A program made the position numbers and the translations under genes. Shown piece by piece: positions 35,989-45,710 of a DNA stretch of 64,000 bases (its first letter is position 1; each line of letters starts with the position of its first letter). This DNA is from Arcobacter sp. F2176. GTDB taxonomy: Bacteria; Campylobacterota; Campylobacteria; Campylobacterales; Arcobacteraceae. Under the pieces are notes generated by a model, which saw nothing but the letters and a program-made list of their open reading frames with translations, had not been told where the DNA came from and did no database searches. The stretch lies in NCBI RefSeq assembly GCF_004116465.1, contig NZ_PDJV01000006.1, positions 117,554 to 181,553 on the forward strand. Reading direction: 5' to 3'.

Positions 35989-37056
35989 TTGTCAGTTTTA
36001 GATATTGTTAAGCCTGGTGTTTTAAGTGGTAGTGAAGCACATAAACTTTTTGAATATGCAAAAGAGAACTCTTTTGCAATACCTGCTGTTAATGTTGTAG
36101 GTACAGATTCAGTAAATGCTGTTTTAGAAGCTGCTGCAAAAGTTAATTCACCAATTATTATTCAGTTCTCAAATGGTGGAGCTGAATTTTTTGCTGGTAA
36201 AGGTTTAAAAGATAATAATGCAGGAATATATGGTGCTATTTCAGGAGCTATGCATGTTCATGCTCTAGCAGAAGCATATAAAGTACCTGTTATTTTGCAT
36301 ACAGATCATGCTGCTAGAAAACTTTTGCCTTGGATTGATGGTTTAATTGAGGCTGGCGAGTCATTTTATTCAAAACATGGAAGACCTCTTTTTACTTCCC
36401 ATATGCTAGATCTTTCTGAAGAGAGCTTAGAAGAAAACATTAACACTTGTGTTAAATATTTCAAAAGAATGAAAACTATTGATATGATGATTGAAATAGA
36501 ACTTGGAATTACTGGTGGGGAAGAAGATGGTGTTGATAATAGTGATGTTGATAATGCTCTACTTTATACGCAACCAGAAGAAGTGTGTTATGCCTATGAG
36601 CAATTAAAAGAGGTATCACCTCATTTTACTATTGCTGCATCTTTTGGCAATGTTCATGGTGTTTATAAACCAGGGAATGTTATGTTAAGTCCTAAAATCT
36701 TAGATAACTCTCAAAAATACATTTCTGAAAAATTTAATCTTCCTGCTAAATCTGTAAACTTTGTATTTCATGGTGGATCTGGTTCTTCTTTAGAGGAAAT
36801 AAGAGAAGCTATTGAATATGGTGTAATTAAAATGAATATTGATACAGATACTCAATGGGCTTTTTGGAATGGTGTACGAGCATTTGAAGCTAAAAACCAT
36901 GACTATCTACAAGGACAAATTGGTAACCCAGATGGGGAAGATAAACCAAACAAATCTTATTATGATCCAAGAAAATGGTTAAGAGCTGGAATGGAATCAA
37001 TGATTGCAAGATTAGAAATTGCATACACAGATTTGAAAGCTTTAAACAAAAACTAA
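35989..37056 (+). CDS. fba: Fructose-bisphosphate aldolase, class II
   Basis: The 355-aa zinc enzyme cleaves fructose-1,6-bisphosphate, or makes it during gluconeogenesis, the main direction in these non-sugar-using bacteria. Zinc and active-site motifs are ILHTDHAARK, IEIELGITGGEEDG, SFGNVHGVY and VFHGGSGSS. The length is typical of class IIA. The start is TTG at 35989 with AGGAGA 6 bp upstream. It lies 13 bp after the PPIase gene, so they are probably cotranscribed. Confidence 0.97.
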   Translation: MSVLDIVKPGVLSGSEAHKLFEYAKENSFAIPAVNVVGTDSVNAVLEAAAKVNSPIIIQFSNGGAEFFAGKGLKDNNAGIYGAISGAMHVHALAEAYKVPVILHTDHAARKLLPWIDGLIEAGESFYSKHGRPLFTSHMLDLSEESLEENINTCVKYFKRMKTIDMMIEIELGITGGEEDGVDNSDVDNALLYTQPEEVCYAYEQLKEVSPHFTIAASFGNVHGVYKPGNVMLSPKILDNSQKYISEKFNLPAKSVNFVFHGGSGSSLEEIREAIEYGVIKMNIDTDTQWAFWNGVRAFEAKNHDYLQGQIGNPDGEDKPNKSYYDPRKWLRAGMESMIARLEIAYTDLKALNKN

Positions 37057-37076
37057 TGTATAAAAATATATAATCC

Positions 37077-37100
37077 CAAGCTAGTTTACAGACTAGCTTG
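37077..37100 (+). terminator. Hairpin between fba and tRNA-Leu
   Basis: CAAGCTAGT (37077-37085) pairs with ACTAGCTTG (37092-37100) around TTACAG. There is no T-run, and the stem ends 3 bp before the tRNA, so it may mark a processing site rather than a stop. Confidence 0.4.
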
Positions 37101-37103
37101 TGT

Positions 37104-37188
37104 GCCGCTATGGTGAAACTGGTAAACACGCCGGATTCAAAATCCGGTGACCTCGGTCTTGTCGGTTCAAGTCCGACTAGCGGTACCA
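37104..37188 (+). tRNA. tRNA-Leu (anticodon CAA)
   Basis: The 85-base gene folds as a class II tRNA: acceptor GCCGCTA/TAGCGGT, D-loop AAACTGGTAAACAC, anticodon stem CCGGA/TCCGG with loop TTCAAAA (anticodon CAA, codon UUG), a long variable arm GACC-TC-GGTC, T-arm GTCGG-TTCAAGT-CCGAC, discriminator A and encoded CCA. The first acceptor pair is G-U instead of the usual G-C. Confidence 0.96.
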
Positions 37189-37319
37189 CCACACAATCTA
37201 AAAAGCTCTAATAAACCTTGAAATCCAACTTTAAAGAGAATAATAAAAATACAATAGAAGTAATTGTTCCCAAATATCTAAAAATAAAAATTATAAGTAA
37301 ACTATTTGAAAAGAGGCAG

Positions 37320-37344
37320 AAAATACTAGTTTTAGTAGTATTTT
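37320..37344 (-). terminator. Hairpin after the HxlR gene
   Basis: AAAATACTA (37320-37328) and TAGTATTTT (37336-37344) pair around a 7-nt loop, 22 bp beyond the end of the minus-strand regulator gene. The rest of the 178-bp gap between the tRNA and this gene shows nothing else recognisable. Confidence 0.5.
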
Positions 37345-37366
37345 ATTGGAAGTAAGAAAAAACTAT

Positions 37367-37708
37367 TTATTCTATTTTCCCTCCCATATTTTCAGCATAT
37401 TGGTCTCCCCATTTTCTCATTGTTTCAAATATCTCAACAAGTCTTTCTCCATGAATTGTAAGTGAATATTCAACTTTAGGTGGAACTTCTGGAAATACAA
37501 CTCTTTTTATTAGGGATACTTCTTCTAGAGATTTTAGCTTTCTATTGATTGTTCTTTGTGAAGTATCTGGAATTCTTTCGGATAATTCACTAATTCTCAA
37601 TGGTTTAATTGATAAATTCCAAAGTATTAGAAATTTCCATTTATCATCAACTATCTCCATAGGAATATTGCATGAACATTTATATTGTTTTCCATTTAGT
37701 TCAATCAT
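37367..37708 (-). CDS. HxlR family transcriptional regulator
   Basis: The 113-aa winged-HTH protein matches HxlR (DUF24) regulators, with CNIPMEIVDDKWKFLILWNL near 12-31 and TSQRTINRKLKSLEEVSLI as recognition helix. C10 and C12 (KCSCN) may sense thiol-reactive compounds, as in related HypR/QorR proteins. It is divergent from the RND pump operon with a 120-bp gap and is probably its local regulator, replacing the TetR-type CmeR of Campylobacter. Confidence 0.88.
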   Translation of the reverse strand: MIELNGKQYKCSCNIPMEIVDDKWKFLILWNLSIKPLRISELSERIPDTSQRTINRKLKSLEEVSLIKRVVFPEVPPKVEYSLTIHGERLVEIFETMRKWGDQYAENMGGKIE

Positions 37709-37774
37709 GTTTATCCTTTTTTATATTTTAACTAATAATTTAAAAAAAGTCAATTACGACATAAAAGTCATTAC

Positions 37775-37803
37775 TTGACAATAATGTCACAATTGGATAA
37801 TAT
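37775..37803 (+). promoter_or_regulatory. Sigma-70 promoter of the RND efflux operon
   Basis: A perfect -35 TTGACA (37775-37780) and -10 TAATAT (37798-37803) are 17 bp apart. GACAT/ATGTC half-sites around it (GACATAA upstream and AATGTC at 37783-37788) could bind the HxlR regulator. A consensus -35 is rare in this phylum. It also rules out translation starting at 37775. Confidence 0.65.
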
Positions 37804-37828
37804 TCCAGAATTAAAAAAAGGAATGAGA

Positions 37829-38992
37829 ATGAATAAAAAAAATAGTTATTTTAAATTTTTAAAATATTCACTAGTATCTATTATTTTTAGTAGCGTATTA
37901 ACTGGTTGTTTTGCAGGAAATGATGAAAAACAAGTAATGGAAAAACAAGTAGTAGCTCCAATGCTTGTTTCAGTGTATAAAGTGCTTTTACAAGATATAC
38001 CAATTAACTTGGAATATCCTGCAAAAATTAGAAGTGTTAAACAAGTTAATATTGTAGCAAGAGTTAGTGGAATTTTAGAAAATAAACACTTTAAAGAGGG
38101 AAGTTTTGTTAAAGAAGGTAAGTTGTTATATCAAATTGATTCTTCTCGTTATGGAGCTTTGCTTAAAGAAGCTCAAGCTCAAAAAGAGGTTGAAGAGGCA
38201 AATTTAAAAGTAGCTACTAGAAACTGGAATCGAATTAGCAAGTTATTTGTACAAAATGCAATAAGTCAAAAAGATAGAGATGAAGCCTTATCAAGTTATG
38301 AAATAGCAGAAGCTAAGTTAAAGTTATCACAAGCAACTTTAAAAAAAGCGCAAATTGATTTTAATTATACAAACGTAAAAGCAACAATTAGTGGTATGAC
38401 AAGTTTTAATGCACAAGATATTGGTAGTTATGTTGGGAATAATAGCGAAACTATGACATTAACAACAATTACACAGATGGATCCTATTTATGCTGAGTTT
38501 TCTTTACCTGATATTGATTTACTTAAAAAAAGATATGGCTTAAATAATGGTACTTGGAATGATATTGCTCAAGCGAAATTGGCTGTTCACATAATAATGC
38601 CAGATAATAGCGAATATAAAGATATTGGTAGTTTAGATTTTCTTGATAGTTTTGTTGACAATGAAACATCTACAATAAAAGCAAGAGCAACATTTTCTAA
38701 TAAAAGTAATACTTTAATTCCAGGATTATTTGTAAGAGTAGATATAAAAGGTTTGATTTATAAAGGTGCTATCGCTATTCCACAAAAAGCACTACTTCAA
38801 GATGCTTTAGGCTCTTATGTATTAGTTGCAAAAGATGGGAAAGTTGTTAAAGTTGATGTCAAAGTTGGTAGTACATATAAAGATAAATATATTATTGATA
38901 GTGGTTTAGAAAATCAAGATTTAGTAATTACTAATAATCTTACAAAGTTACGTCCAGGTGTACTAGTAAGTGCATCGACAATTAAGGAATAA
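37829..38992 (+). CDS. RND efflux periplasmic adaptor (MexA/CmeA-like)
   Basis: The 387-aa lipoprotein bridges the inner-membrane pump and outer-membrane channel. The signal ends SSVLTGC with lipidated C27. Then follow the barrel-sandwich half-motif ARVSGILENKHFKEGSFVKEG, a coiled-coil hairpin (about 110-165) and a beta-barrel domain. Start ATG 37829 is 7 bp after AAAGG and 26 bp after the -10 hexamer; an in-frame TTG at 37775 lies inside the -35 box. Confidence 0.9.
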   Translation: MNKKNSYFKFLKYSLVSIIFSSVLTGCFAGNDEKQVMEKQVVAPMLVSVYKVLLQDIPINLEYPAKIRSVKQVNIVARVSGILENKHFKEGSFVKEGKLLYQIDSSRYGALLKEAQAQKEVEEANLKVATRNWNRISKLFVQNAISQKDRDEALSSYEIAEAKLKLSQATLKKAQIDFNYTNVKATISGMTSFNAQDIGSYVGNNSETMTLTTITQMDPIYAEFSLPDIDLLKKRYGLNNGTWNDIAQAKLAVHIIMPDNSEYKDIGSLDFLDSFVDNETSTIKARATFSNKSNTLIPGLFVRVDIKGLIYKGAIAIPQKALLQDALGSYVLVAKDGKVVKVDVKVGSTYKDKYIIDSGLENQDLVITNNLTKLRPGVLVSASTIKE

Positions 38993-38994
38993 AA

Positions 38995-41900
38995 ATGTTT
39001 TCTAAATTTTTTATTAACCGTCCAATCTTTGCTACGGTTTTATCTTTGGTGATTATTATTGCAGGTTTAATGGGTATAAGAGGTTTACCAATTGAAGAAT
39101 ATCCCCAAGTAATACCTCCACAAGTTACAGTTCAAGCTACTTATAATGGAGCAAGTGCAGAAACTATTTCTAAAACAGTAGCTGCTCCAATAGAACAACA
39201 AATTAATGGTGTTGAAGATATGATTTATATGTCTTCTACTGCTTCATCAGCTGGTACATTACAAATTAATGTTTATTTTAAAATTGGTACAGATCCAGAT
39301 CAAGCTGCTGTTAATGTAAATAATAGAGTACAAGCTGCTTTGGCTAATTTACCAAGTGAAGTACAAACTCAAGGGGTAACTGTTCGTAAAAAGTCTGAAT
39401 CTATTATAGAATTTATTGCTTTGCAATCTCCAAATAATTCTTTTGATCAAATTTATATGGCTAATTATGCTTTAGTTAATATTCTTGATGAATTAAAAAG
39501 AGTTGAAGGTGTTGGTGATGCAGCGCTATTTGGTAATTATGATTATTCAATGCGTATTTGGATGAAACCTGATCAATTATCTAAATTTAATCTTACACCA
39601 AATGATGTGATTTCAGCTATATCAGAACAAAATTCACAATTTGCAACAGGAAGATTTAATCAAACACCTTCTAAATCAACTCAAGCATTTACTTACACTG
39701 TTACTACTCAAGGTAGATTTGATAAGGTAAAAGAGTTTGAAAATATTATTTTAAAATCAAATAAAGATGGTTCAACTCTTCGAATTAAAGATGTAGCAAG
39801 AGTAGAACTAGGTGCTAAATCTTATGACGTTACAGCAACACTTAATGGTAAACCAATGGTACCTATTGGAATATTTTTACAATCAGGAGCAAATGCTTTA
39901 GGTACTGCACAAAGAGTTGATGCCGTTATGAAAAAATTATCAAAAACTTTTCCTAAAGGTTTAGAATACAAAGTGCCTTATGATACTACAAAATTTATTA
40001 AAATATCTGTCCAAGAAGTGGTTAAAACGCTTTTAGAGGCATTATTATTAGTTGTATTAATTGTTTATCTTTTTTTACAAAATATTAGAGCAACTATTAT
40101 TCCTGTTATTGCTATTCCTATTTCTATTATTGGTACATTTGCAGGAATGTATGTACTTGGGTATTCAATCAATCTTTTAACACTTTTTGGATTGGTTCTG
40201 GCTATTGGTATTGTTGTGGATGATGCTATTATTGTTATTGAAAATGTTGAACGAATTTTGCACACAAGACGTGATATCTCAGTTAAAGATGCCACTATTC
40301 AAGCAATGAAAGAGGTAACTGGACCGGTTATTGCTATTGTACTTGTTCTTTGTGCTGTATTTATTCCAGTTACATTTATGGGTGGATTTACAGGGTCAAT
40401 GTATCAACAATTTGCAGTTACAATTGTAATTTCAGTTGTAATTTCAGGTATGGTAGCCTTAACATTAACTCCTGCTTTATGTGCAATTTTTTTAAGAAAA
40501 CATGAACCCAAACCATTTTGGTTTATGAGAAAGTTCAATGAATTTTTTGATCGTCTTACTAATATGTTTACAAAAGGTGTGAGTAATGTAATTCGTCATG
40601 GAGTTATAAGTATTATTATATTTGCTGCCTTGATGGGAATTACATATCAACTTTTCCAAAAAGTGCCATCAAGTCTTGTACCAATGGAAGATAAGGGTTA
40701 TTTAATTTCTTTTGTTAATTTACCACCAGCTTCTACTTTAAGTCGTACACGTGATGTTATGAGTGAGGTTGACAATATAGCTTTAAAAAATAAAAACTTG
40801 ATTGATTCAGTTGTTATTTCAGGATATGATTTTATTAGTGGAGCAAGAAAAACGAGTTCAGCAACAGACTTTCTTATATTAAAAGATTGGGATGAAAGAA
40901 AAGATTCTGCTCAACACTCCATAGAGTTAAGTAAAGTATACAATGGTGCTTTTTCACAAATTGCAGCTGCGAGTATCTTTACGGTAAATCCACCTCCAAT
41001 TTTTGGACTAAGTCTTACAGGTGGATTTGAAATGTATTTACAAGATAGAACAGGTGGTTCGTTAAATGACTTAAATGGTGTTGTTCAAAAAGTAATCGAT
41101 GCTGCAAGAAAACGACCAGAATTAACTATGGTAAGAAGTACACTAAACACAGCTGTTCCACAATATGAAATGACACTTGATCGTGAAAAAGCAAAATCAT
41201 TAGGAATTTCTATTAATGATGTATTTAGAACACTTCAATCAACTTTTGGTACATATTATGTAAATGATTTTAATTTATTTGGTAGAACATATCAAGTAAA
41301 TGTTCAATCAGATACAGATTTTAGAGAAAAACCTGAAGATATGAAAGATGTATTTGTTAGATCAAATTCTGGGAAATTGATTCCTATTAGCTCTTTAGTT
41401 AAATATAAACGTAGCATTGGACCTGATGTTGTTGATAGATTTAATGTATTCAGCGCAGCAAAAATTGTAGGAGAACCTGCGCCTGGATATACATCAGGAG
41501 ATGCTTTAAAAGCTATAGAGGAAGTTGTTAAACAAACAGCACCACAGGGTTATGTTCCTGCTTGGGCTGGAACATCATTTCAAGAAAAGGCGATGAATGG
41601 AAGTGGAACGCAAGCCTTCATTTTTGGTATTGTATTTATTTTCCTGATTCTTGCAGCTCAATATGAAAGATGGTTAATGCCACTTGCAGTTGTAACTTCT
41701 GTGCCATTCGCAGTTTTTGGTGCAATCTTGGCTGTTTATATGAGAGGGTTAAGTAATGATATTTACTTTCAAATTGGACTATTAGTATTGATTGGATTAT
41801 CAGCTAAAAATGCCATATTAATTATTGAATTTGCAATGCAAGCTCAAAAAAGTGGTAAATCAGTTTTTGATGCAACCCTAGAGGCAGCACGTTTAAGATT

Positions 41901-42126
41901 TAGACCCATTGTTATGACTTCACTTGCTTTTACTATTGGAGTTGTTCCTTTAGTAATTAGTTCAGGTGCAGGAGCGGGGAGTAGACATGCTATTGGTACA
42001 GGTGTTCTTGGAGGAATGATTGCAGCAACTTGCATTGCAATATTTTTTATTCCACTTTTCTATAATTGGTTAGCTCGATTAAATACAAAATTTACAAAAA
42101 AAGGAAAAAAACATGATGAAGAATAA
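38995..42126 (+). CDS. RND multidrug efflux transporter, HAE1 family (AcrB/MexB/CmeB-like)
   Basis: The 1043-aa proton-driven pump has 12 helices and two large periplasmic loops. Features seen are N-terminal MFSKFFINRPIFATVLSLVI, the helix-4 proton-relay aspartates in GIVVDDAIIVIENVER, and the second-repeat QIGLLVLIGLSAKNAILIIE. Length and motifs fit drug pumps rather than metal pumps. It lies 2 bp after the adaptor gene and overlaps the outer-membrane gene by 14 bp. Confidence 0.95.
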   Translation: MFSKFFINRPIFATVLSLVIIIAGLMGIRGLPIEEYPQVIPPQVTVQATYNGASAETISKTVAAPIEQQINGVEDMIYMSSTASSAGTLQINVYFKIGTDPDQAAVNVNNRVQAALANLPSEVQTQGVTVRKKSESIIEFIALQSPNNSFDQIYMANYALVNILDELKRVEGVGDAALFGNYDYSMRIWMKPDQLSKFNLTPNDVISAISEQNSQFATGRFNQTPSKSTQAFTYTVTTQGRFDKVKEFENIILKSNKDGSTLRIKDVARVELGAKSYDVTATLNGKPMVPIGIFLQSGANALGTAQRVDAVMKKLSKTFPKGLEYKVPYDTTKFIKISVQEVVKTLLEALLLVVLIVYLFLQNIRATIIPVIAIPISIIGTFAGMYVLGYSINLLTLFGLVLAIGIVVDDAIIVIENVERILHTRRDISVKDATIQAMKEVTGPVIAIVLVLCAVFIPVTFMGGFTGSMYQQFAVTIVISVVISGMVALTLTPALCAIFLRKHEPKPFWFMRKFNEFFDRLTNMFTKGVSNVIRHGVISIIIFAALMGITYQLFQKVPSSLVPMEDKGYLISFVNLPPASTLSRTRDVMSEVDNIALKNKNLIDSVVISGYDFISGARKTSSATDFLILKDWDERKDSAQHSIELSKVYNGAFSQIAAASIFTVNPPPIFGLSLTGGFEMYLQDRTGGSLNDLNGVVQKVIDAARKRPELTMVRSTLNTAVPQYEMTLDREKAKSLGISINDVFRTLQSTFGTYYVNDFNLFGRTYQVNVQSDTDFREKPEDMKDVFVRSNSGKLIPISSLVKYKRSIGPDVVDRFNVFSAAKIVGEPAPGYTSGDALKAIEEVVKQTAPQGYVPAWAGTSFQEKAMNGSGTQAFIFGIVFIFLILAAQYERWLMPLAVVTSVPFAVFGAILAVYMRGLSNDIYFQIGLLVLIGLSAKNAILIIEFAMQAQKSGKSVFDATLEAARLRFRPIVMTSLAFTIGVVPLVISSGAGAGSRHAIGTGVLGGMIAATCIAIFFIPLFYNWLARLNTKFTKKGKKHDEE

Positions 42127-43537
42127 TCTTATACTTTTATCTTTAGTGTCAGTGCTTCTTGCCGGGTGTTCTTTATCTCCTAAACTTGAAGTTCCAAAAA
42201 TGGATTTTCCACAAGAATCTAGTTTAAATTCAAATGAAAATAAAACTTTAATTGATAATACTTGGTGGGAAAAGTATAAGGACAAAAGACTTTCGTTATT
42301 AATAGATGAAGCTTTTAAAAATAACTATAATCTACAAGAGACAATGTTAAATATCTCTTTAGCAAGAGCAATTTTAACAAGTAGTACTTCAGATAGATAT
42401 CCAAGTCTTAATCTTGGAGCGGATGGGGAAAAAACAAAAACTAGTGCAAATACATTTCAAAATAGTAAACATAATACTTATAATAACTTTTCATTAAGTG
42501 GTGTTTTAAATTATGAAGTTGATTTATGGGGAAAAGTTAGAGAAGCCCAAAAAGCTTCAAAAGCTTTATTGATTTCTTCTTATGCTCAAAAAGATACAGT
42601 AAAATTAGCACTAGCTTCAAATGTAGCAGATAGTTATTTTATTTTAATCAGTTTGTATGAAAAACTTGATGTGATACAAAAGGCAGTAAATGCAAAAGAG
42701 GAGAGTTTAAAAATTTCTAATAGACAATACTCTTCTGGTATAATTATTCAAAATATTTTATTTCAGAAAAAAGCAGAGCTTAATCGAGTTAAATTATTAA
42801 AAAATGAGATTAAACAATCAATTAATTTGCAAGAGAGTGCTCTTGCTACATTGATTGGTAAATCTCCAAAAGAGATTATAAATTTTAAAAATGAAAATTT
42901 TGCAAAAAAATTGCCTAATGATATTGTTGTACCTTCTAATTTATCATCTGATATTTTAAATAAACGACCAGATATTCAAGAAGCCGAACAAAAATTGATA
43001 GCAACTAATTCTCAAGTTGGTGTTGCAAAAGCTGAATATTTTCCTTCAATCTCATTATCTGGAATTTTAGGATATGAAAGCCTTCAATTAACTAGTTTAG
43101 TAGGATCCAAATCTGGAACTAATAGTTATGGTGGAAATATTTCTATGCCATTTTTAAATTGGGGGAAAGTTAATGCTAATGTACGAACAGCTAAAACAAA
43201 TAAAGAATTAGCAATATTAACTTATAGACAAACAGTTCAATTAGCATTTCAAGAGGTTTATGATGCTTTAAATATAAGACATTCATTATCAGAACGATTA
43301 GTGCAACAAATTAGTTATGAAAAAAACTTAGAGGAGATTTATAAAATTTCACAAAAACAGTATGAGAATGGTTATTCTGATTATATAAATCTTAAAGATG
43401 CGGAATATGATTTTCTTATAGCTCAGATTGATACTATAACAACTAAACAAGCACTCTTAAGTTCAGGATTAACTGTTTATAAAAGTTTAGGTGGAGGATG
43501 GAATAAAAATTCTTTTTTTAAAGAAGTAAAAGAATAG
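42113..43537 (+). CDS. Outer-membrane efflux lipoprotein (OprM/CmeC, NodT family)
   Basis: The 474-aa protein forms the trimeric outer-membrane channel of the pump. The signal ends VLLAGC (C19), giving a lipid anchor. The conserved NodT-type segments TLIDNTWWEKYKDKRLSLLI and VDLWGKVREAQKAS are present, as is NKRPDIQEAEQKL. It completes the three-gene adaptor-pump-channel operon, which ends at a long hairpin. Confidence 0.92.
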   Translation: MMKNNLILLSLVSVLLAGCSLSPKLEVPKMDFPQESSLNSNENKTLIDNTWWEKYKDKRLSLLIDEAFKNNYNLQETMLNISLARAILTSSTSDRYPSLNLGADGEKTKTSANTFQNSKHNTYNNFSLSGVLNYEVDLWGKVREAQKASKALLISSYAQKDTVKLALASNVADSYFILISLYEKLDVIQKAVNAKEESLKISNRQYSSGIIIQNILFQKKAELNRVKLLKNEIKQSINLQESALATLIGKSPKEIINFKNENFAKKLPNDIVVPSNLSSDILNKRPDIQEAEQKLIATNSQVGVAKAEYFPSISLSGILGYESLQLTSLVGSKSGTNSYGGNISMPFLNWGKVNANVRTAKTNKELAILTYRQTVQLAFQEVYDALNIRHSLSERLVQQISYEKNLEEIYKISQKQYENGYSDYINLKDAEYDFLIAQIDTITTKQALLSSGLTVYKSLGGGWNKNSFFKEVKE

Positions 43538-43575
43538 GATATTTAAAAAGAATATTATCCTTTAAAAAAATAAAA

Positions 43576-43619
43576 TTGATATAAAATTAAGAAGCTATTA
43601 TCTTCTTAATTTATATCAA
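43576..43619. terminator. Long bidirectional hairpin
   Basis: An 18-19-bp stem (left arm from 43576, right arm ending 43619, one bulged A) around CTATTAT lies between the convergent efflux channel gene and the DUF3124 gene. A/T-rich flanks allow termination either way. Confidence 0.7.
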
Positions 43620-43638
43620 ATTTAAGTACTTTTACAAT

Positions 43639-44166
43639 TTATTTTAAATTTTCTCCATTAGTGATAAAAGAAAATGCTTTATTTCCAGAATTATTTACCA
43701 TAACAGCTTGGATAATTGGATTAGATAAAGTTTTTGAACCTTCCCATTCCACAATGAAGTTTGCTCCTGAACCACCTCTTATATCATTTAAATCAACAAC
43801 AAAATCAATTGAAGCCATAGGGTTTAATTCATGAGATTTTGAAACATATGATTCTAGAAGTTCACCTTGTGTACTATAATAAGATATTTTTTTTATCCAC
43901 ATATTTTGTTTAAAATCTGTATTTCTAACACTAAGTGTAATACCCATTAGTTCATACTTTTCATCAGATGTATAAACATGAGAATATACAGGAACATATA
44001 CAGTTTCATGTCTATCTATGTCTGATGTAATTCTTTCAGAAGGATAGAAGTGTGTGTATTCTTTTGGTTTCTTTTTATTGTTTTCATTTTCTGTGCAGCC
44101 AGTTGCAAAAAAAGTATATAAAAGTATAATTGAAATTATTTTTAATAAATTAAGTCTATTTTTCAA
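43639..44166 (-). CDS. DUF3124 family lipoprotein
   Basis: The 175-aa exported protein has a signal ending FFATGC (C24 lipidated). The rest is a beta-rich domain starting near YVPVYSHVYTSDEKYELMG and containing ELNPMASIDFVV and SGANFIVEWEG, which fits the DUF3124 family. The function is unknown. It stands alone between terminator and promoter gaps. Confidence 0.75.
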   Translation of the reverse strand: MKNRLNLLKIISIILLYTFFATGCTENENNKKKPKEYTHFYPSERITSDIDRHETVYVPVYSHVYTSDEKYELMGITLSVRNTDFKQNMWIKKISYYSTQGELLESYVSKSHELNPMASIDFVVDLNDIRGGSGANFIVEWEGSKTLSNPIIQAVMVNNSGNKAFSFITNGENLK

Positions 44167-44270
44167 GTTTAAACTCCTTGGAATAATTTAAAACTATTTA
44201 ATTCTAGCAAGAATATGATTAACATATATACTAATAGTAAGCATAAATTAAAAATAAGAAGTTTAGTGTA

Positions 44271-45698
44271 TTAATTTCCCCAAATTAAGTGTTTTTCTTT
44301 TGGTTGAGCATAAAGGTAACCTTGTGAATAATCTATACCTAAATCAATAATTAATTGAGCAAGTTTTTCATTATCAACAAATTCTGCAACAGTTTTAATA
44401 CCATTAATTTTAGAAAACTCTACAATTAGTTTGATAATATTTATGTTATTTTGGTTATTTACAAGGTTTTGAATAAGACTACCATCTATTTTTAAATAAT
44501 CAGGTTTTAGTTTTAATATATTGTTCCAATTAGAGTATCCTGAACCAAAATCATCTAATGCAACTTTTGTACCATATTTTCTTAATTGATTTGTAAATTG
44601 AATCAAAAATTCATAATCCATTATATTTTCTGTTTCTAAAAATTCTATTGTTAGTCGATTTGCAACATTTGGGTGTGATTCAAGCATTTTAAATATAAAT
44701 TCATTTGTGTGTTGATTTATAACATCAATATAAGATAAATTTATTGAAAATTCATCTGTAAGATCCTTAAAGTCATTGAATGTATGCTCAAAAATATTTC
44801 TTGTAATTTTATGATAAAGTTTAAACTTCTTTGCCACATCTATAAACAAATAAGGACTTAATAAAGTCCCTTTTTCTTTTATTCTAACTAAAGCTTCATA
44901 TTTATATGTTAATTTGTTCTTATTATCATAAATTGCTTGGTAAACAGGAATTACTCTTTTGTCCTTAAATCCATTTTCTAAAGTAGTTAACATTTCTAAT
45001 GAATCTGATTTCATATCAATATTTTCAGTATAAAGATAAATGCTTTTATGAATACTATTTCGGGCATATCTTAACGCAGAAAGAGCAGTGAGATATTTAG
45101 GTGTTTTATCTGAATAGGCAAAATTTAAGTGAATAGTGAATTCATTTTTATCAAGAAGGAAAGACTTTTTTTCAAATAGAAGTTTTATTCTTTTTATAGA
45201 ATGTTCAATATCATTTTCATTACAGTAAAATGCAAATTCATCTCCATAAATTCTATAAAGATTTACTTCTAAATTTTCTTTTACTATGGAGTTTAATTCA
45301 TTTGAAATCATTACTAAAAGTTTATCAGCTTTTTTAAATCCAAGATACTTATTAAAAACACCAAAATCAATAACATTTAAAAGTACTACATAATTATATT
45401 CTCTGTCATCAACATTTAAAAATGCATTTCTATTTTTTAATTTAGTAAGAGAATCAATTTCATTTACTGCAATAAGTTCTTTTCTAATTTTCTTTAAATC
45501 TTTAAGTTTTTTAAGTGCGTAAAGTGAAGATGCAATTAATATAGAAATAAAAACTAAAAAGAATTCATCTACACTATATTTTTCATAATCACGAGTGAAT
45601 TTGTATATATTTTCAAATAAATTAAGTTCAATTAAAATGGGAGAAATTATTAAAATTAATAAAATAAGAATTATTTCATCAGAATATTTTTTTATCAT
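44271..45698 (-). CDS. GGDEF/EAL domain protein, probable c-di-GMP phosphodiesterase
   Basis: The 475-aa membrane protein has helices at about 8-25 and 45-62, a GGDEF domain and an EAL domain. The cyclase motif is altered to YGDEF (151-155), so synthesis is doubtful. The EAL side looks catalytic: EAL 268-270, N319, E352, DDFGSG 381-386, KIDGSLI and QGYLYAQP. The usual AEGVE is AEFVD. It likely degrades c-di-GMP, perhaps with GTP regulation by the GGDEF half. Transcribed separately from exbBD. Confidence 0.88.
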   Translation of the reverse strand: MIKKYSDEIILILLILIISPILIELNLFENIYKFTRDYEKYSVDEFFLVFISILIASSLYALKKLKDLKKIRKELIAVNEIDSLTKLKNRNAFLNVDDREYNYVVLLNVIDFGVFNKYLGFKKADKLLVMISNELNSIVKENLEVNLYRIYGDEFAFYCNENDIEHSIKRIKLLFEKKSFLLDKNEFTIHLNFAYSDKTPKYLTALSALRYARNSIHKSIYLYTENIDMKSDSLEMLTTLENGFKDKRVIPVYQAIYDNKNKLTYKYEALVRIKEKGTLLSPYLFIDVAKKFKLYHKITRNIFEHTFNDFKDLTDEFSINLSYIDVINQHTNEFIFKMLESHPNVANRLTIEFLETENIMDYEFLIQFTNQLRKYGTKVALDDFGSGYSNWNNILKLKPDYLKIDGSLIQNLVNNQNNINIIKLIVEFSKINGIKTVAEFVDNEKLAQLIIDLGIDYSQGYLYAQPKEKHLIWGN

Positions 45699-45710
45699 AT
45701 GGTGCCTTGA

